Shown: positions 32,740 to 42,605 of the stretch, piece by piece
How the letters are laid out: the number at the start of each line of letters is the position of its first letter
How positions within the stretch are numbered: the stretch's first letter is position 1
Assembly: GCA_022606425.2 (NCBI GenBank)
Contig: JAHDVF020000867.1
Location: 1 to 64,000 of the forward strand
Length of the DNA: 64,000 nucleotides
Source: Lepidostoma basale
Taxonomy: Eukaryota; Arthropoda; Insecta; Trichoptera; Lepidostomatidae
Direction of reading: 5' to 3'
Program-made: the position numbers and the translations under genes
The notes under the pieces: model-generated
What the model was told of the DNA's origin: nothing
Seen by the model: the letters and a program-made list of their open reading frames with translations, nothing else
The model's database searches: none

Positions 32740-34210
32740 TCCTAAAATAAACATACTGTACTGAGTATAAAGCCAATTTAGTCGTTATTCAGAGGTATGA
32801 ATGGCATGACACCATTTTGTGGCATTTATCTTCAGCTGTAAACAATTCAGTCTGATTCCATAAAGCGATAGTTGGTTAGTAATAATAACACAGCGCTCCA
32901 GTGTGCCCCTCCGCGCTGTAATCATTTGATTACGGCTGACCTCTCACTTGCAGTCATCCCTTATCTCCCTCCCCTCCCCCGCCCCTTCCCAGCCCCACCA
33001 CCCGGCGGCACAACCTTCACCTGCCCCGCTACAGCTGGATGTTCAAAGCTTTTTAAACATATCAAAAATCACTTAGACATAAATAAAAATTGTGAAATAT
33101 ATTCATGCCAGAATAACAAGAAATGGTTTGATATGCCGATATGCTGAATCTCGGTGATTGCTTATTTCCGTTATAATTTTGGAGAATTGTTTTTTCTCCA
33201 AAATAACGATTATAAAAATAATACTATAATTTCATTTTTTATTATTTGTATTTCATATATTAGGCAAGTTTCGTCTTTTTATGACATTTTCTACTCAGAC
33301 CTATTAACTTGTTTAATATTTCATAAAATATCCTTTTGTTTTTTGTTGTTTTATTTACATACAAAACAAAATAAATGGCACTGTATTCCCGTTAGTTGTG
33401 GTAACTGATTCAAGTACAAATAAATAGTGTATTATACTATTTATACAATAAGTTAAACACCAAAACATTTTCTCATTATCTCTTGAATGAACCAGATGAA
33501 TCTATACCCTGTTTTACTGGAATCGGTGGAACAAGTTCCTATTTAATTCCTATATTATAATATACGATATGTATAAAATCTCTTCAAAGTTTGATTTCAA
33601 TTGAAATGTTAATTACAATGATTAATCTACGGTTAAAAAGAGACCTAAGTTCTTTTTAAACTGTATTTATTAAGATTAATGGAACTCGTTAAAAATGTGG
33701 AATTCGATGAAAGTATAATATAAATTCATACTTAATACCAATTTTCTCGAGCATCGTTCATCCGAGATTAGTTGAAGATTTTAATTTTAAAAACGAATCA
33801 AATGATAGTGAATCCGCTGTGATGGGCAGCCGCCGCTCCCCCATGCTTCCCCCTAGCGCCCCCGCCCCCGCCCAACCGGCGACCTTTACGCAAGCCACCC
33901 TTACCGCCGCCCGTATAACGAGTATGGATAACCTTTCACTCTGACTTATTCAGTCCTCTACTCGCACTCAATATTCCGCCGCAGGATTCATGATGCTCAC
34001 ATATTATTTTCGATATTTCATGTAAAGTTTCATCTGTTTAATATTAGCGTACATAATTATTAAAAGGGTGATAAAAATTACACATCATATGTATTGAGGC
34101 TTAATTTTAGATAATCCATTGTTTTGCCGGAAAGTCCGTGAGGTTCTTTTTAACTTATCTTAGTAACGAAATCTTATTAACTATTTAATTTAAACTGTTG
34201 TTTTAATTCA
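32740..34210. other. No gene recognised
   Basis: Mostly AT-rich; C-rich patches at 32960-33010 and 33830-33900. ORFs 32872-33147 and 33154-33408 have no recognised domains. No repeat family recognised. Confidence 0.35.
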
Positions 34211-34231
34211 TTTAATTTTTATCATTTTTTT

Positions 34232-34280
34232 GCAACAGCTGTTTCTCCAACGTTGTTGTTTTGCTTCATCAGGTGTTACA
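34232..34280 (-). ncRNA. Hammerhead ribozyme motif, CUGAUGA
   Basis: Minus strand: AACACCTGATGAAGCAAAAC, AACAACGTTGGAGAAACAGC, TGTTGCAA. The core CUGAUGA is intact, stem II is built on CAAC/GUUG, followed by GAAAC-AGCU-GUU. A possible stem I (UUGU/GCAA) is separated from the core by five bases (AACAC), as in related copies. The adjacent 34355-34385 (plus) is a U3/A8 motif: TTGATAACGCCATAGTAAGG, TGAAACATGCC. Confidence 0.55.
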
Positions 34281-34354
34281 ATCAACAATTAAGTTTAATT
34301 TTCGTTTTACCGCTGGCATATTTCCGCAAGTATTTTTATTATTTTGATAACGCC

Positions 34355-34390
34355 ATAGTAAGGTGAAACATGCCAACTGACATACTTTTC
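34355..34390 (+). repeat. U3/A8 hammerhead-like motif
   Basis: UUGAUAA, stem II GCC/GGU, GAAAC, then AUGCC in place of AUGUC. Stem II is kept by a G-U wobble. The cleavage triplet is lost. Confidence 0.5.
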
Positions 34391-34399
34391 CATATTGAT

Positions 34400-34780
34400 C
34401 AGCATTCGCAAGTCCTCACGTGATTTCGAAAATTTCAAATATAATTACTACATTTTAGCGATATTCCCGATAATAAATATATACTTTCTTAGATATTTTC
34501 CTTCCTTTCAATCACGAGATTTCAATTAAAACATTAGTTTTTTTTCTATCATTTACTAAAAATAAAATAAGATATTCATAAATAATAATCATGTAGTTCT
34601 TAAAAATATAATTTCAGACGGAATCTTTTCTTACAGAATATAATAAAATACAAATACAGAACAAATTTATAACATGCTTTATGCTTTTTGAACATTAGAT
34701 CAGACGTCGTCTCTTTTAGTTTTTTTAATATAACCTGTCGTGTTTTACAAATCAGTAATGATATATTTAGATCAGATTTT
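34400..34780. other. No feature recognised
   Basis: AT-rich sequence; nothing recognised. Confidence 0.3.
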
Positions 34781-34784
34781 CACA

Positions 34785-35220
34785 AATTCATCTTCTTCTT
34801 TATGTGTCGTGTCTCTCCGCCGTCGACTATCACTTGAGAGTACATCTCCGTCTCTTGTGCAGTTCTAAATAGTGCCTCGACTGTTATAATCCCCGTCCAA
34901 TCACATATGTTCAGGAGCCAGCAGATCTGTCTTCTCCCACACCTCGACGACCATCTATGTTGCCCTTTATGATTAGGTGTAGCAGCTCGAACTTCTCTCC
35001 TCCGAGCACGTGCCCCAGATAAGACACCTTCCGAACCTTGATGTAGCCAGCAATTGTCTATCAATTCTTGTTATTTGTAGCACACTCACATTGCTGACGA
35101 TATCGGTCTACGGAATGCGTAGCATTCTTACCATACATTTGGAATGCTTCTAGCCTGTTCATAGTGTCTATTTTGAGGATCCATGACTCAACTCCTTTGA
35201 GAAATCAATGTTGTTCTGTT
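34785..35220 (-). pseudogene. LINE lineage E, C-terminal fragment
   Basis: Minus-strand pieces in two frames: KGVESWILKIDTMNRLEAFQ, then VRKVSYLGHVLGGEKFELLH, LIIKGNIDGRRGVGRRQICW, LLNICDWTGI and VEALFRTAQETEMYSQ. This is the ESW...RLEAF...YLGHV...GRRxxxW signature of a common arthropod non-LTR RT tail. One frameshift lies near 35000. It ends in a GAAGAAGATGAA-rich 3' tail at 34785. The 21116-21240 fragment is related (GRRHLSWLRNIK). Confidence 0.75.
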
Positions 35221-35281
35221 ATGATGTGGGGTTCTACTTTGGGAAATATAAATTTGTGTAAAATAAATTCAAATAGAAAAC

Positions 35282-36515
35282 TTTGATACTGTGAACCATG
35301 ACATTCTGATAGAAAAGCTATCTCAAATTGGATTCTCCTCTCAGTTGATGATATTTTTCATTAGTTAACTCAAGGGGAGAAAACAATTCGTCTCATACGG
35401 AATTTTTCAATCGGAACATTTTCTTGTATATTCAGGGGTGCCACAAGGTTCAAACTTAGGGCCACTCCTCTTCACCATCTTCATAAATGATATTGCGAAG
35501 GTGATAAACTTCTCGCGATTTCTTTTATTTGCCGATGATCTGAAATTATTCCTGGAAATTAAAAATCCTGAAGACTGTCTTCGCCTCCAGTCGGATATCA
35601 ATAATATTGTTAACTGGAGTCACAGTAATCAAATGCAATTCAATGTCTCCAAATGCGTTATGCTATCATTTACTAGAGCATTGAGAACTGTATATCATAG
35701 ATACACAATGAACAACCAGCAACTGGCACATGTATCTACGATGAAGGATCTCGGAATCATCTATGAGAGTAGGCTGACTTTTCGTGCACATATCGAGAGG
35801 ATTTGTGGCATTGCACTGAGGATGTTGGGGTTCATCGTCCGGACCGGAAGAGTTTTCAGGGATCCCAATGTGCTCAGAGTCCTATACAACGCATTGGTTC
35901 GGAGCAGGCTCGAAAGTGGTTCTGTGATATGGAGTCCTCACGAGGCGAGATATTCCGTTATGCTGGAGAGGGTTCAGAAAAAATTTCTGAGGTATCTCTA
36001 CATGAGGGAGTATGGTAGCTATCCGTGGCTCTATCCCACGGCATTTCTTCTGGGAATGCTCGGAACCAATTCTTTACAGCTTCGAAGAGATGGACATCTA
36101 ATAACCCATTTCTTCAGATTAATTAGGGGATACTTCGAGAACTCGGCCGTACTGGAGGATGTTGGTCTTTTTGTCCCCGATAGATATCTCCGACAGCGAC
36201 AGCACAGATTGTTTTACCTACCGGCCGCCAGAACCAATCTGCCTCTGGTGACACCGGTGGGAAGAGCAATTAGTCTGCTGAACGCGGTCTCCTCGGAGAT
36301 CGACGTCTTTCATGTTAGTGAAAGTACGTTCAGGGGGCAAATACTATTGACTTTAGAAAGTATCTTGTCTTCCTAATGTCGAACCATCTCTAATGCGTTC
36401 CTGGTACTTTGTTGTAATATTTTTATGATATTTTACCTGTACTTAATAGATGCCTTAAACATTTTCCTGTTTGTAATGTCTATTAATTTAATAAACTGAT
36501 TTGATTTGATTTGAA
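35282..36515 (+). pseudogene. Jockey-like LINE reverse transcriptase, longest copy
   Basis: The frame opens with FDTVNHDILIEKLSQIGFSS (RT palm start), has one stop TAA at 35366-35368, and then stays open to 36376. RT motifs follow in order: GVPQGSNLGPLLFTIFINDI, LLFADDLKLFLEI (catalytic FADD), NQMQFNVSKC, DLGIIYESRLTFRAHIERI, VLYNALVRSRLESGSVIWSP, YPWLYPTAFLLGMLGTNSLQ, RTNLPLVTPVGRAISLLNAV. The 3' UTR (36377-36515) ends in repeated TTTGA (CTGATTTGATTTGATTTGA), a short tail shared with the 59.7 and 60.8 kb copies. The N-terminal half of the RT, the endonuclease and ORF1 are missing. One stop in about 1.1 kb suggests a fairly young insertion. Jockey/CR1-group membership is inferred from the FADD and PQGSxLGPLLF pattern. 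Confidence 0.85.
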
Positions 36516-37600
36516 CTCCGTGCAAGAGCACCGACCAAACGTAACACTTAACCCTAGACTAATTCATAAATAAACGTTTATCGAAAAGTTTTTTTTTAAT
36601 TTACGAAAAAAATTGAATATGGTTATATTTCTTATTATTGTTGGAATTATGATTTTCGCGAGAAATCTCGCCTTGACATGGCGCCCGCGGTGCTCGCCGA
36701 CAAACGGGTGTGTGATACGCCATTTAACGTATTCAACATGTAGTTAAGCGATGTATTATCGTAAATGGTCCCATTTTCCCCCCAAAAGCGGTCACGCGGG
36801 CTATACTGTTCTATGATTCAACTGTTTTTCCGCCCACGTGACTCGAATAACAGCCACTTGCAAATAATACGATTCGCTCCTCGACCAGAGCACACTTGAG
36901 CAAAGCTCATCGTGACTAGTCGAGTGCTCGGCTGCTGTCGGATATCAGTCTTCCCCGAGGATCTTTGTCTTACTAGTGCATCTATTTCTCGCTGTCTGAT
37001 AGTTAGTTCCCTTATGTTCAGCGGATCGAGGAATCCCCCATTTTATCTTCTCACTCGTGGTATATCAACATAATTTTCCCTATAGAGTCGAGTTACCTCA
37101 CTCCATCTTAACAGATTCGTTAAAGTTATTCACATTATTTTTAATCTTTATATTTTTTTAGTTATCAGTTTGATGTAAGGGTCTAAATCATTTTGCATAT
37201 ATTACATTTTACTTCTACGACTTGGATCGTCGAATCGGCGAAACTCTCGCGGCCGAGGTGCTTCAGTCAACCGTGCATTGCCGCTGCAGCGAAACGCGTC
37301 AGGTGCGATCCGTGTTAACTCCCCAATATCAGTTTACAGGCGCCAGTAATGTTCGCGTTAATATGTCCTACCGCTTGGGATGCCCTCCGTTACGGGACTA
37401 TGGTCTTTACTTCCGAAAGCGTAAGAATCAGAGTCGAGTGCGCCAGACGCCGTAGAAAGTTCCGTATTTGAATTGCAAATTAGGCGGGAACGAGACGCCG
37501 GCTAATTGTTATAGGTCGTGAAAAAATAGGGCTGCCCAATAAATAATGATCGCCATGGAGCTCCATATATCAGGGCGACACTAAACCATGGAGAATAACT
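36516..37600. other. Apparently single-copy, GC-rich island 36650-37500
   Basis: CpG-containing DNA with no repeat match in the window. ORF 37222-37455 has no recognised domain and no splice context. An ATCAGTC initiator-like site at 36945 has no TATA box at the right distance. Possible regulatory or exonic DNA, unassigned. Confidence 0.35.
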
Positions 37601-37604
37601 ACTT

Positions 37605-37660
37605 AGAATTAATTGTTGATAAACTTAAGGCGTTAACACTGTGGATTTCCATAATTACGA
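37605..37660 (+). repeat. Conserved hammerhead-repeat end box
   Basis: GATAAACTTAAGGCGTTAAC then ACTGTGGATTTCCATAAT. This box recurs next to at least two hammerhead families (41005, 45690, 47315, 54985, 60005, 60945). Confidence 0.6.
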
Positions 37661-37825
37661 TTTTTTTATTAATTGAAATATTCCAATTTTGAATTTATTT
37701 ATCTCATATGTCGGGAGAAATTTTTATCGCTGTAGAAATGAGATCACTGAGAATAAGAAATGAAGAAATAAGGATCAAATGATTTTACTGAAATCTCTTG
37801 ATGGAAGTTCATTTTCAATAATAAT

Positions 37826-38011
37826 GAAATAAAACGATGTTTTTTAACTACTTCCACTTTTGTCTTTATTTAGACAGCGACCGGTTTCGCCAGGCTCGCT
37901 GGCATCGACAGACTGGTCCAGTCTGTTGATGCCAGCGAGCCTGGCGAACCGGTCGCTGTCTAAATAAAGACAAAAGTGGAAGTAGTTAAAAAAACATCGT
38001 TTTATTTAATT
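37826..38011. repeat. Near-perfect hammerhead palindrome (about 90-bp arms)
   Basis: The left arm runs AATAATGAAATAAAACGATG to CATCGACAGACTGG; the right arm from CCAGTCTGTTGATGCCAGCG to the inverse of the left edge (CGTTTTATTTAATTATT). The centre has almost no spacer (CTGG-TCCAG). The arms differ at only a few positions. Each arm holds stem II CCAG-CGAG-CCUGG and GAAAC-CG-GUC (GAACC in the right arm), but CUGANGA has decayed to UGUCGAU or UGUUGAU. This is the most regular palindrome in the window and probably one of the youngest. Confidence 0.85.
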
Positions 38012-38014
38012 ATT

Positions 38015-38310
38015 ATTTGAAATAAGGATCACTTAGATGGTTTGGACATATAGAACAAATAGATGAGAGAAGATGGTTAAAAAGTTGTATAGAAGCAGTG
38101 TGAGCGGAAAGAGAAGCCGTGGAAGACCAAGGAAAGTACGGTATGACCAAATTAATCAATTACTAAAAATGCGGCCACGTTCGAAGTCGGAAAAATCGAC
38201 GAGCGTGCGTGTTACGATGTACGAATATAGAGGAAGTTCTAGTGGTATGTCAGGATAGAGCAGTGTGGCGGTCCATCCTCTCTGTCTACCCCTTCGGCAA
38301 ATCTAATTTA
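38015..38310 (+). pseudogene. TTAG-LINE C-terminal fragment
   Basis: MVKKLYRSSVSGKRSRGRPR, KVRYDQINQLLKM, ... GGTCCATCCTCTCTGTCTAC and CCCTTCGG. The 3' tail is cut at the hairpin. Subfamily B character (SSVSGKRSRG). It begins right after the palindrome edge. Confidence 0.75.
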
Positions 38311-38319
38311 GGATTGGTG

Positions 38320-38800
38320 TAAACTGTTCGTCAACGTGTAATCGCCAAAACAATTTGTTTTTTTGTGTATAAATTTGAAAAGCAGTTGACTGAAATACTG
38401 ATTTCACTCAGCTCAGTACCAACCGTCGCTAATTGCACGTAGTATAATAAATAATACGAGTACATAGAATATCTGCCCCTTCTCACGCGACATGACGGAG
38501 AATTATATCGTAACGTCGTCCGTGACATGTTTTGATTACAAGGTGCGTATTAGGGAGCCGACAGCGACAGCGGCCGCTCATCTTTAGAAATATTTCATTA
38601 GTGCCAACCCTGCTCCACTGACTGCCGGAGTTAACCCCTTAACGCTCTGGCCACGTTTACAGGCTGCTTTGTATTATAACCTTTTTAACATCAATGCACA
38701 TAATGTTTTATATTATGTATCAATGATTACGGATACATCCAAAATAAAATAAAACGGTTTCTAGAACAATGATGTACAACTCCATATTGTATAATGTTAA
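38320..38800. other. No feature recognised
   Basis: Mixed composition; no repeat or ORF recognised. Confidence 0.3.
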
Positions 38801-38804
38801 CATC

Positions 38805-39310
38805 TGCTTCCTAGAAGGTTTATTATATTTTATGGGAATGATATGTTTCTCCTTCCTAAAGCATTATTTAAGGTGTACCGTTTGATCTTATTCTTCCTAG
38901 CCTTCCCTCCACTGCTGGATGTAGGCCTCTTCCATCTGTCTCCATTTTTCTCTATCCTGTGCCGCTTCAATCCATTTTTTCCCGGCGACCACAACAATAT
39001 CGTCGGCCCATCTCTTCTGTGGCCGACCGACACCCCTTTTGTTTTCCCATGGCCTCCACTTTAAGACTTTGGGAGTCCATCTTGATATTGGCTGTCTGGC
39101 TACGTGTCCTGCCCATTGCCATTTCAATTTTGCGATCCGATCCATTATATCGGCGACTTTTGTTCGGCGTCTGATTTCTGTATTTGTAATTCTATCACTC
39201 AGACTTATGCCTAACATTTGCCGCTCGGTGGACACCGTTTGATAATGCCTTAGAAGTTCGAATCATATCATTCCCATATACTAGAATTGAACTTCTTGAA
39301 AACAGACGCT
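38805..39310. repeat. U3/A8 hammerhead palindrome split by a LINE
   Basis: Left arm 38805-38876 (AGGTTTATTATATTTTATGG, GAATGATATGTTTCTCCTTC) and right arm 39244-39310 (the inverse of the same block, TTCCCATATACTAGAATTGA, ACTTCTTGAAAACAGACG). The central ACCGTTTGAT is duplicated around a LINE insertion. Core bases are decayed. Confidence 0.75.
38887..39233 (-). pseudogene. LINE lineage D, C-terminal fragment with 10-bp TSD
   Basis: Minus strand, one open frame: MSTERQMLGISLSDRITNTE, IRRRTKVADIMDRIAKLKWQ, WAGHVARQPISRWTPKVLKW, GVGRPQKRWADDIVVVAGKK, WIEAAQDREKWRQMEEAYIQ, QWREG then stop. This is the well-known KWQWAGHVAR...RWxDD...EEAYIQQW tail of insect non-LTR RTs. ACCGTTTGAT flanks it at 38877-38886 and 39234-39243. 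It sits in the loop of a hammerhead palindrome. Decayed relatives are at 53475-53595 and 55383-55442. Confidence 0.85.
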
Positions 39311-39333
39311 TTCATTCAGGTAGTGGTCTAGGG

Positions 39334-39660
39334 CAGTGCTCCGCAATCTTTTCTCATCTACGGCACACCTAAGTTCTTCCTAGAATTCCGCGGCACACCA
39401 AAAGTTAAAATTCGGTCTGGACGTGGGCGTCAATCAGCTCAGGAGACGTTTTTTTTAGTTCATCGGCGACTTCCGGCTAGTAGAAATCGGCAGCGACGGT
39501 TTTTTTGCTCCTCCTGAAAGATCGAAGGACCAAATTTTCGCAAATGCTACTGGCCGGAAGTCGCTGTTAAGTTAAAAAAAATTGAGGTCCCCAGCAACTT
39601 CCAGCGAGTAGAAATCAGCGGCGACCGATTTTTCACGAATGACCTAAAATAAACAAAAAA
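39334..39660 (+). mobile_element. hAT-like DNA transposon end
   Basis: CAGTGCTCCGCAATCTTTTC then TCATCTACGGCACACCTAAG matches the usual left end of hAT elements (CAGTGNTCCNCAANCTTTT and a 'CGGCACACC' subterminal). Internal short repeats follow: CTTCCGGCTAGTAGAAATCG at 39468 and a related copy at 39600, plus an inverted one at 39548. I could not find the partner end or the 8-bp target duplication, so it is probably truncated. Confidence 0.45.
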
Positions 39661-40320
39661 ATGTCACCAATATCTCCTGAACTAAACTAATAATACGAGT
39701 ATGATACTAAGCTATTTTCTGCTCATATTGGAGATTGTATAATATATTTAAATCCTTGGTGTTTTATGATGCCATATTATTGGTATCTCTACGTATTTTT
39801 CTCACAGTCGGACATTTTACTTATGTAACAAGTATATATTTTATATGTAAAATAAACATGTAAATTTTAATTATTAAAATATCTTTTCATTTCGTATGCC
39901 AGGAGATCCAAGTCTAAGTGATATCCGATTTCGATAAATCTGACACTGAACGGGTTGATGGTAAACACAACGCATTACAAGTGGATCCATTTGTCGCTCT
40001 ATTTATGACTATTAACACTTTTAAGCCTGATTTTTTGGTTATTTTGTACTATAAATTAAAATATAAAATTTTGATTTTATTTGGAACCTATTTTTAAGAT
40101 ATATGTGTTAATAACGTAGTAAAATACGAGTAGTATTGTCGGCTTTTGGGGTCGTTGAATATTTATCTTGGGTTTCATTTCGGCAACCCACGCTTCGTTT
40201 TCAATTCCCTCTCAGTCGCTGCTGCACGAGCTAGTCATGTATGGTGTACAACCTAGCACACACCACACCACACCATGTACATGAATGTGTCAGCAACTGT
40301 TTTCACACATGTATTTATTG
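39660..40320. other. No feature recognised
   Basis: AT-rich; a short (ACACC)n patch at about 40260. No ORF. Confidence 0.3.
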
Positions 40321-40690
40321 TTAATGATGTAAAACTCCACATAAAATATTTAATACGAATGAAAATTTTCTAGAAGTTTTATAATATTTTATCAATTTTC
40401 TAGAAGTTTTATTATATTTTATGGGAATGATGGGCATGTTATTCCCATAATATAATATATAACTCCTATAAAACAGACGTTTTCATTCGTATTAATTAAT
40501 TATGTAAACTTCATATTTATATCAATGAAAAAGTTTGCCTTTTCAAAGTTTTATAATATTTTATGGGTGTTACATGTTTCTAGGGTATTATCAAATCTAG
40601 TTTCATATTTTATAACGACCTTGCAAAGCGAAACATGTAACCTCCGTAGTATATAATAAAACTTCTAAGAAATATACGGTTTCGTTTGTT
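40321..40690. repeat. Rearranged U3/A8 hammerhead repeats
   Basis: TTCTAGAAGTTTTATTATAT occurs near 40365 and 40395 in tandem, followed by an inverted block near 40455-40500. A second palindrome (40545-40690) has, on the minus strand, GATTTGATAATACCCTAGAA, ACATGTAAC and, on the plus strand, CGACCTTGCAAAGCGAAACA, TGTAACCTCC. Flank boxes TATTTAATACGAATGAAAA and TCATTCGTATTAATTAATT are present. Confidence 0.55.
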
Positions 40691-40769
40691 TAAATGTCAC
40701 ACGATAACTTTTCGCAGATATTGGCTTCTCGGGAGTACAAGCCTGGAGGCTTTTGCTCCCCTACATGTT

Positions 40770-41000
40770 GCAATTTTCCTTGTTGGATGATGAGAGAAGA
40801 ATTACGTAGACGAGGTGTTGGAGTGGGTCCGACATGTGGACCTGACTACCCGGTTAGGGGGGGACGGTGAAGGGGCCGGCGATGACCATGATGAGGGGCC
40901 GACGTCCTGGGTATGGACACCGAGTGACGGTAACACGAAGTCACCTTGGGTGAGAACTTTATGTATACTTTCTACATACATAAATGTTACATTTTATTGA
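40770..41000. other. GC-rich stretch, unassigned
   Basis: A plus-strand reading (LEWVRHVDLTTRLGGDGEGA) is faintly like the GHV part of LINE tails, but not enough to assign it. Confidence 0.25.
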
Positions 41001-41004
41001 ATGT

Positions 41005-41158
41005 TTAGGCGTTAAATCTGTGGAATTCTACTGTAAATTGGAATTTGAAACACAACACTGTATATTTTCTACTTGAGTTTATTCAATATCATAAAATAAT
41101 AATAAAAATATTAAAACACGACAATGTTTCGGAGGTGACCTCCATCTTCAGGTGTAAG
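41005..41158. repeat. Hammerhead repeat with end box
   Basis: The end box at 41008-41040 (TTTAGGCGTTAAATCTGTGG, AATTCTACTG), an AT-rich stretch, then the hammerhead on the minus strand. This is a single arm; an (AAT)n array follows. Confidence 0.65.
41116..41155 (-). ncRNA. Hammerhead ribozyme, complete type I core
   Basis: Minus strand: stem I 5' ACAC (41152-41155), CUGAAGA (41145-41151), one unpaired U, stem II GGAGGU/ACCUCC, GAAAC (41126-41130), a short loop, GUC (41120-41122), stem I 3' GUGU (41116-41119). Every invariant core base is present and stem I pairs directly beside the core. Stem III is one or two base pairs, as in Penelope-associated hammerheads. This is the best candidate for an active ribozyme in the window. 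If active, cleavage would fall after the C of GUC. Confidence 0.7.
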
Positions 41159-41189
<31 letters not shown>

Positions 41190-41190
41190 T
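41158..41190. repeat. (AAT)n microsatellite
   Basis: About ten TAA units directly after the hammerhead arm. Confidence 0.9.
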
Positions 41191-41352
41191 GCTAACTTTT
41201 ATCTGTTGCACAAAGCAGAATTCTAAGCACAAAGACGCCGGTATTGGACCTAAAGTATTATGTAATAAATATACATAGTTGAAAACGTCTTTTTTCTAAT
41301 GAATGGCATGTTTCTCCTTGCTAAGACATTATTAAATTATCTCCTTATAATC

Positions 41353-41480
41353 AAACATTTGATAATGTTTTAGCAGAACGAAGATGTCATTTCCATAAAA
41401 TATATTAAAACTTGTATAAAGCAGACGTTTTCATTTGTATTAATTATTTAATATAGTGTTTTACACCATTGTTGAAGAAA
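41353..41480 (+). repeat. U3/A8 hammerhead-like arm
   Basis: AACATTTGATAATGTTTTAG, CAGAACGAAGATGTCATTTC, then TTCATTTGTATTAATTATTT and AATATAGTGTTTTACACC. GAAAC has decayed to CGAAG; AUGUC is kept. Confidence 0.5.
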
Positions 41481-41489
41481 CAGTAAATA

Positions 41490-42118
41490 CATTATTACGC
41501 CATTACACACCCTTTGAAGTAAGCCGTTATTATTGTTAAATTTAAGTACCTACACAAGTCTAAACACATTTGTGTGTGCGTTTATGTGTTATTACCTCCC
41601 GGAAATATCGGAGGTAATTGGACACAAGTAATTATTTTAAATAGCGGAATAAGCGTGGACCCGACGGTGTGAGCTCCTCACTCCGCGCCGGCTTCCCGCG
41701 CTGATTTACATCGCCATCAACACGCCCCTCATTGTTTTCATTCACTTTTCATAACTTTTCCGTTTAAATTATGCTAATGCCGCTCTTTACGTCGTTATCT
41801 CGCTCATCATCCCCTCGCGGATATTCCATTCAATTAAAATCAACCGACAGAATCATCGCCTCTTCAAATTTAAGATTCGGAACATTGTTTGTTTTAGAGC
41901 ATACGCAATATTGTTGACGTCCTAATTTATCTATGATTTATCCAAATATTTTTAATGGTGTTGTGTTTTCCTACCTTTTTCTTATTACCAGATCAATGTT
42001 TTCCTGAAATCGACGCGCGATTTGTTAGCAATTGGGTTAGGCAACTGGCCAAGTAAAACAATTTACATATTTCGATTGCTTGCTCCTTCATTTTTAATAA
42101 TAAATTTATAATTAAAAC
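41490..42118. other. No gene; GC-richer patch 41640-41720
   Basis: No repeat or coding signal recognised. Confidence 0.3.
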
Positions 42119-42119
42119 G

Positions 42120-42310
42120 AACGAAAAAACTTATGTTTTTCTAGAAGTTTTATTATATTTTTTGGGGGTATTACATGTTTCGCCCTTCTAAGGCATTATC
42201 AAATGTCATACCCCCAAAAAATATAATAAAACTTCTAGAAAAACAAGTTTTTTCATTCGAATCAATTATTTAATATGGAGTTTTACATCATTGTTCAAAA
42301 AACAATAAAT
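42120..42310. repeat. U3/A8 hammerhead palindrome, best intact
   Basis: Arms TTTTTCTAGAAGTTTTATTA (42136) and its inverse (42221-42243), 31 bp or more and almost perfect. The plus-strand flank has TTTTTTCATTCGAATCAATT and AATATGGAGTTTTACATCAT, then TGTTCAAAAAACAATAAAT. No coding capacity. Confidence 0.85.
42141..42239 (-). ncRNA. Hammerhead-like motif with U3-A8 core pair
   Basis: Minus strand: a long stem I (from CUAGAAGUUUUAUUAUA to GGGGGUAU), five bases GACAU, UUGAUAA (42196-42202), stem II GCC/GGC with an eight-base loop, GAAAC (42177-42181), AUGUA, then the other stem I strand AUACCCCC. In standard numbering the C3 and G8 positions are U and A. These two bases pair in known full-length hammerhead structures, so the double change would keep the pair. 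The triplet is GUA, also an allowed NUH. GACAU can pair with AUGUA or AUGUC, giving an alternative continuous hairpin. Confidence 0.55.
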
Positions 42311-42559
42311 AATAAATTTATAAGTAATGTACATTTTGCTTTCCATTCATAGTTTTAAAGTTGTTTTTGTGTCGTAAGTTTCATGCAAACATTAAGAATT
42401 TGACCATTATTAATGAGTTAATACACTCTTTTATCCATTGATTCATATTTCGTTTCGAAGGTTTTACACCATCATCGTTGGTAAAACGATATAAACTTTT
42501 TTAAACCTTCGCGAATTATCAAAAAAAAAATTCTCAGTAAAAAAAATGGTTTATAAAAA

Positions 42560-42605
42560 TAATATTCGTTATCGATTTCCACAGTGTTAACGGCTTAAGT
42601 TTATC
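42560..42605 (-). repeat. Hammerhead-repeat end box
   Basis: Plus-strand GATTTCCACAGTGTTAACGG then CTTAAGTTTATC is the inverse of the conserved box. A decayed hammerhead arm with CGTTTCGAAGG lies at 42450-42500. Confidence 0.5.

Noticed and set aside
36940..36950. Initiator ATCAGTC as a promoter
   Set aside because: No TATA box at about -30 and no DPE-like motif at +28.
40815..41000. LINE tail (LEWVRHVDLTT)
   Set aside because: Only a few residues fit and the rest of the frame has no LINE signature.
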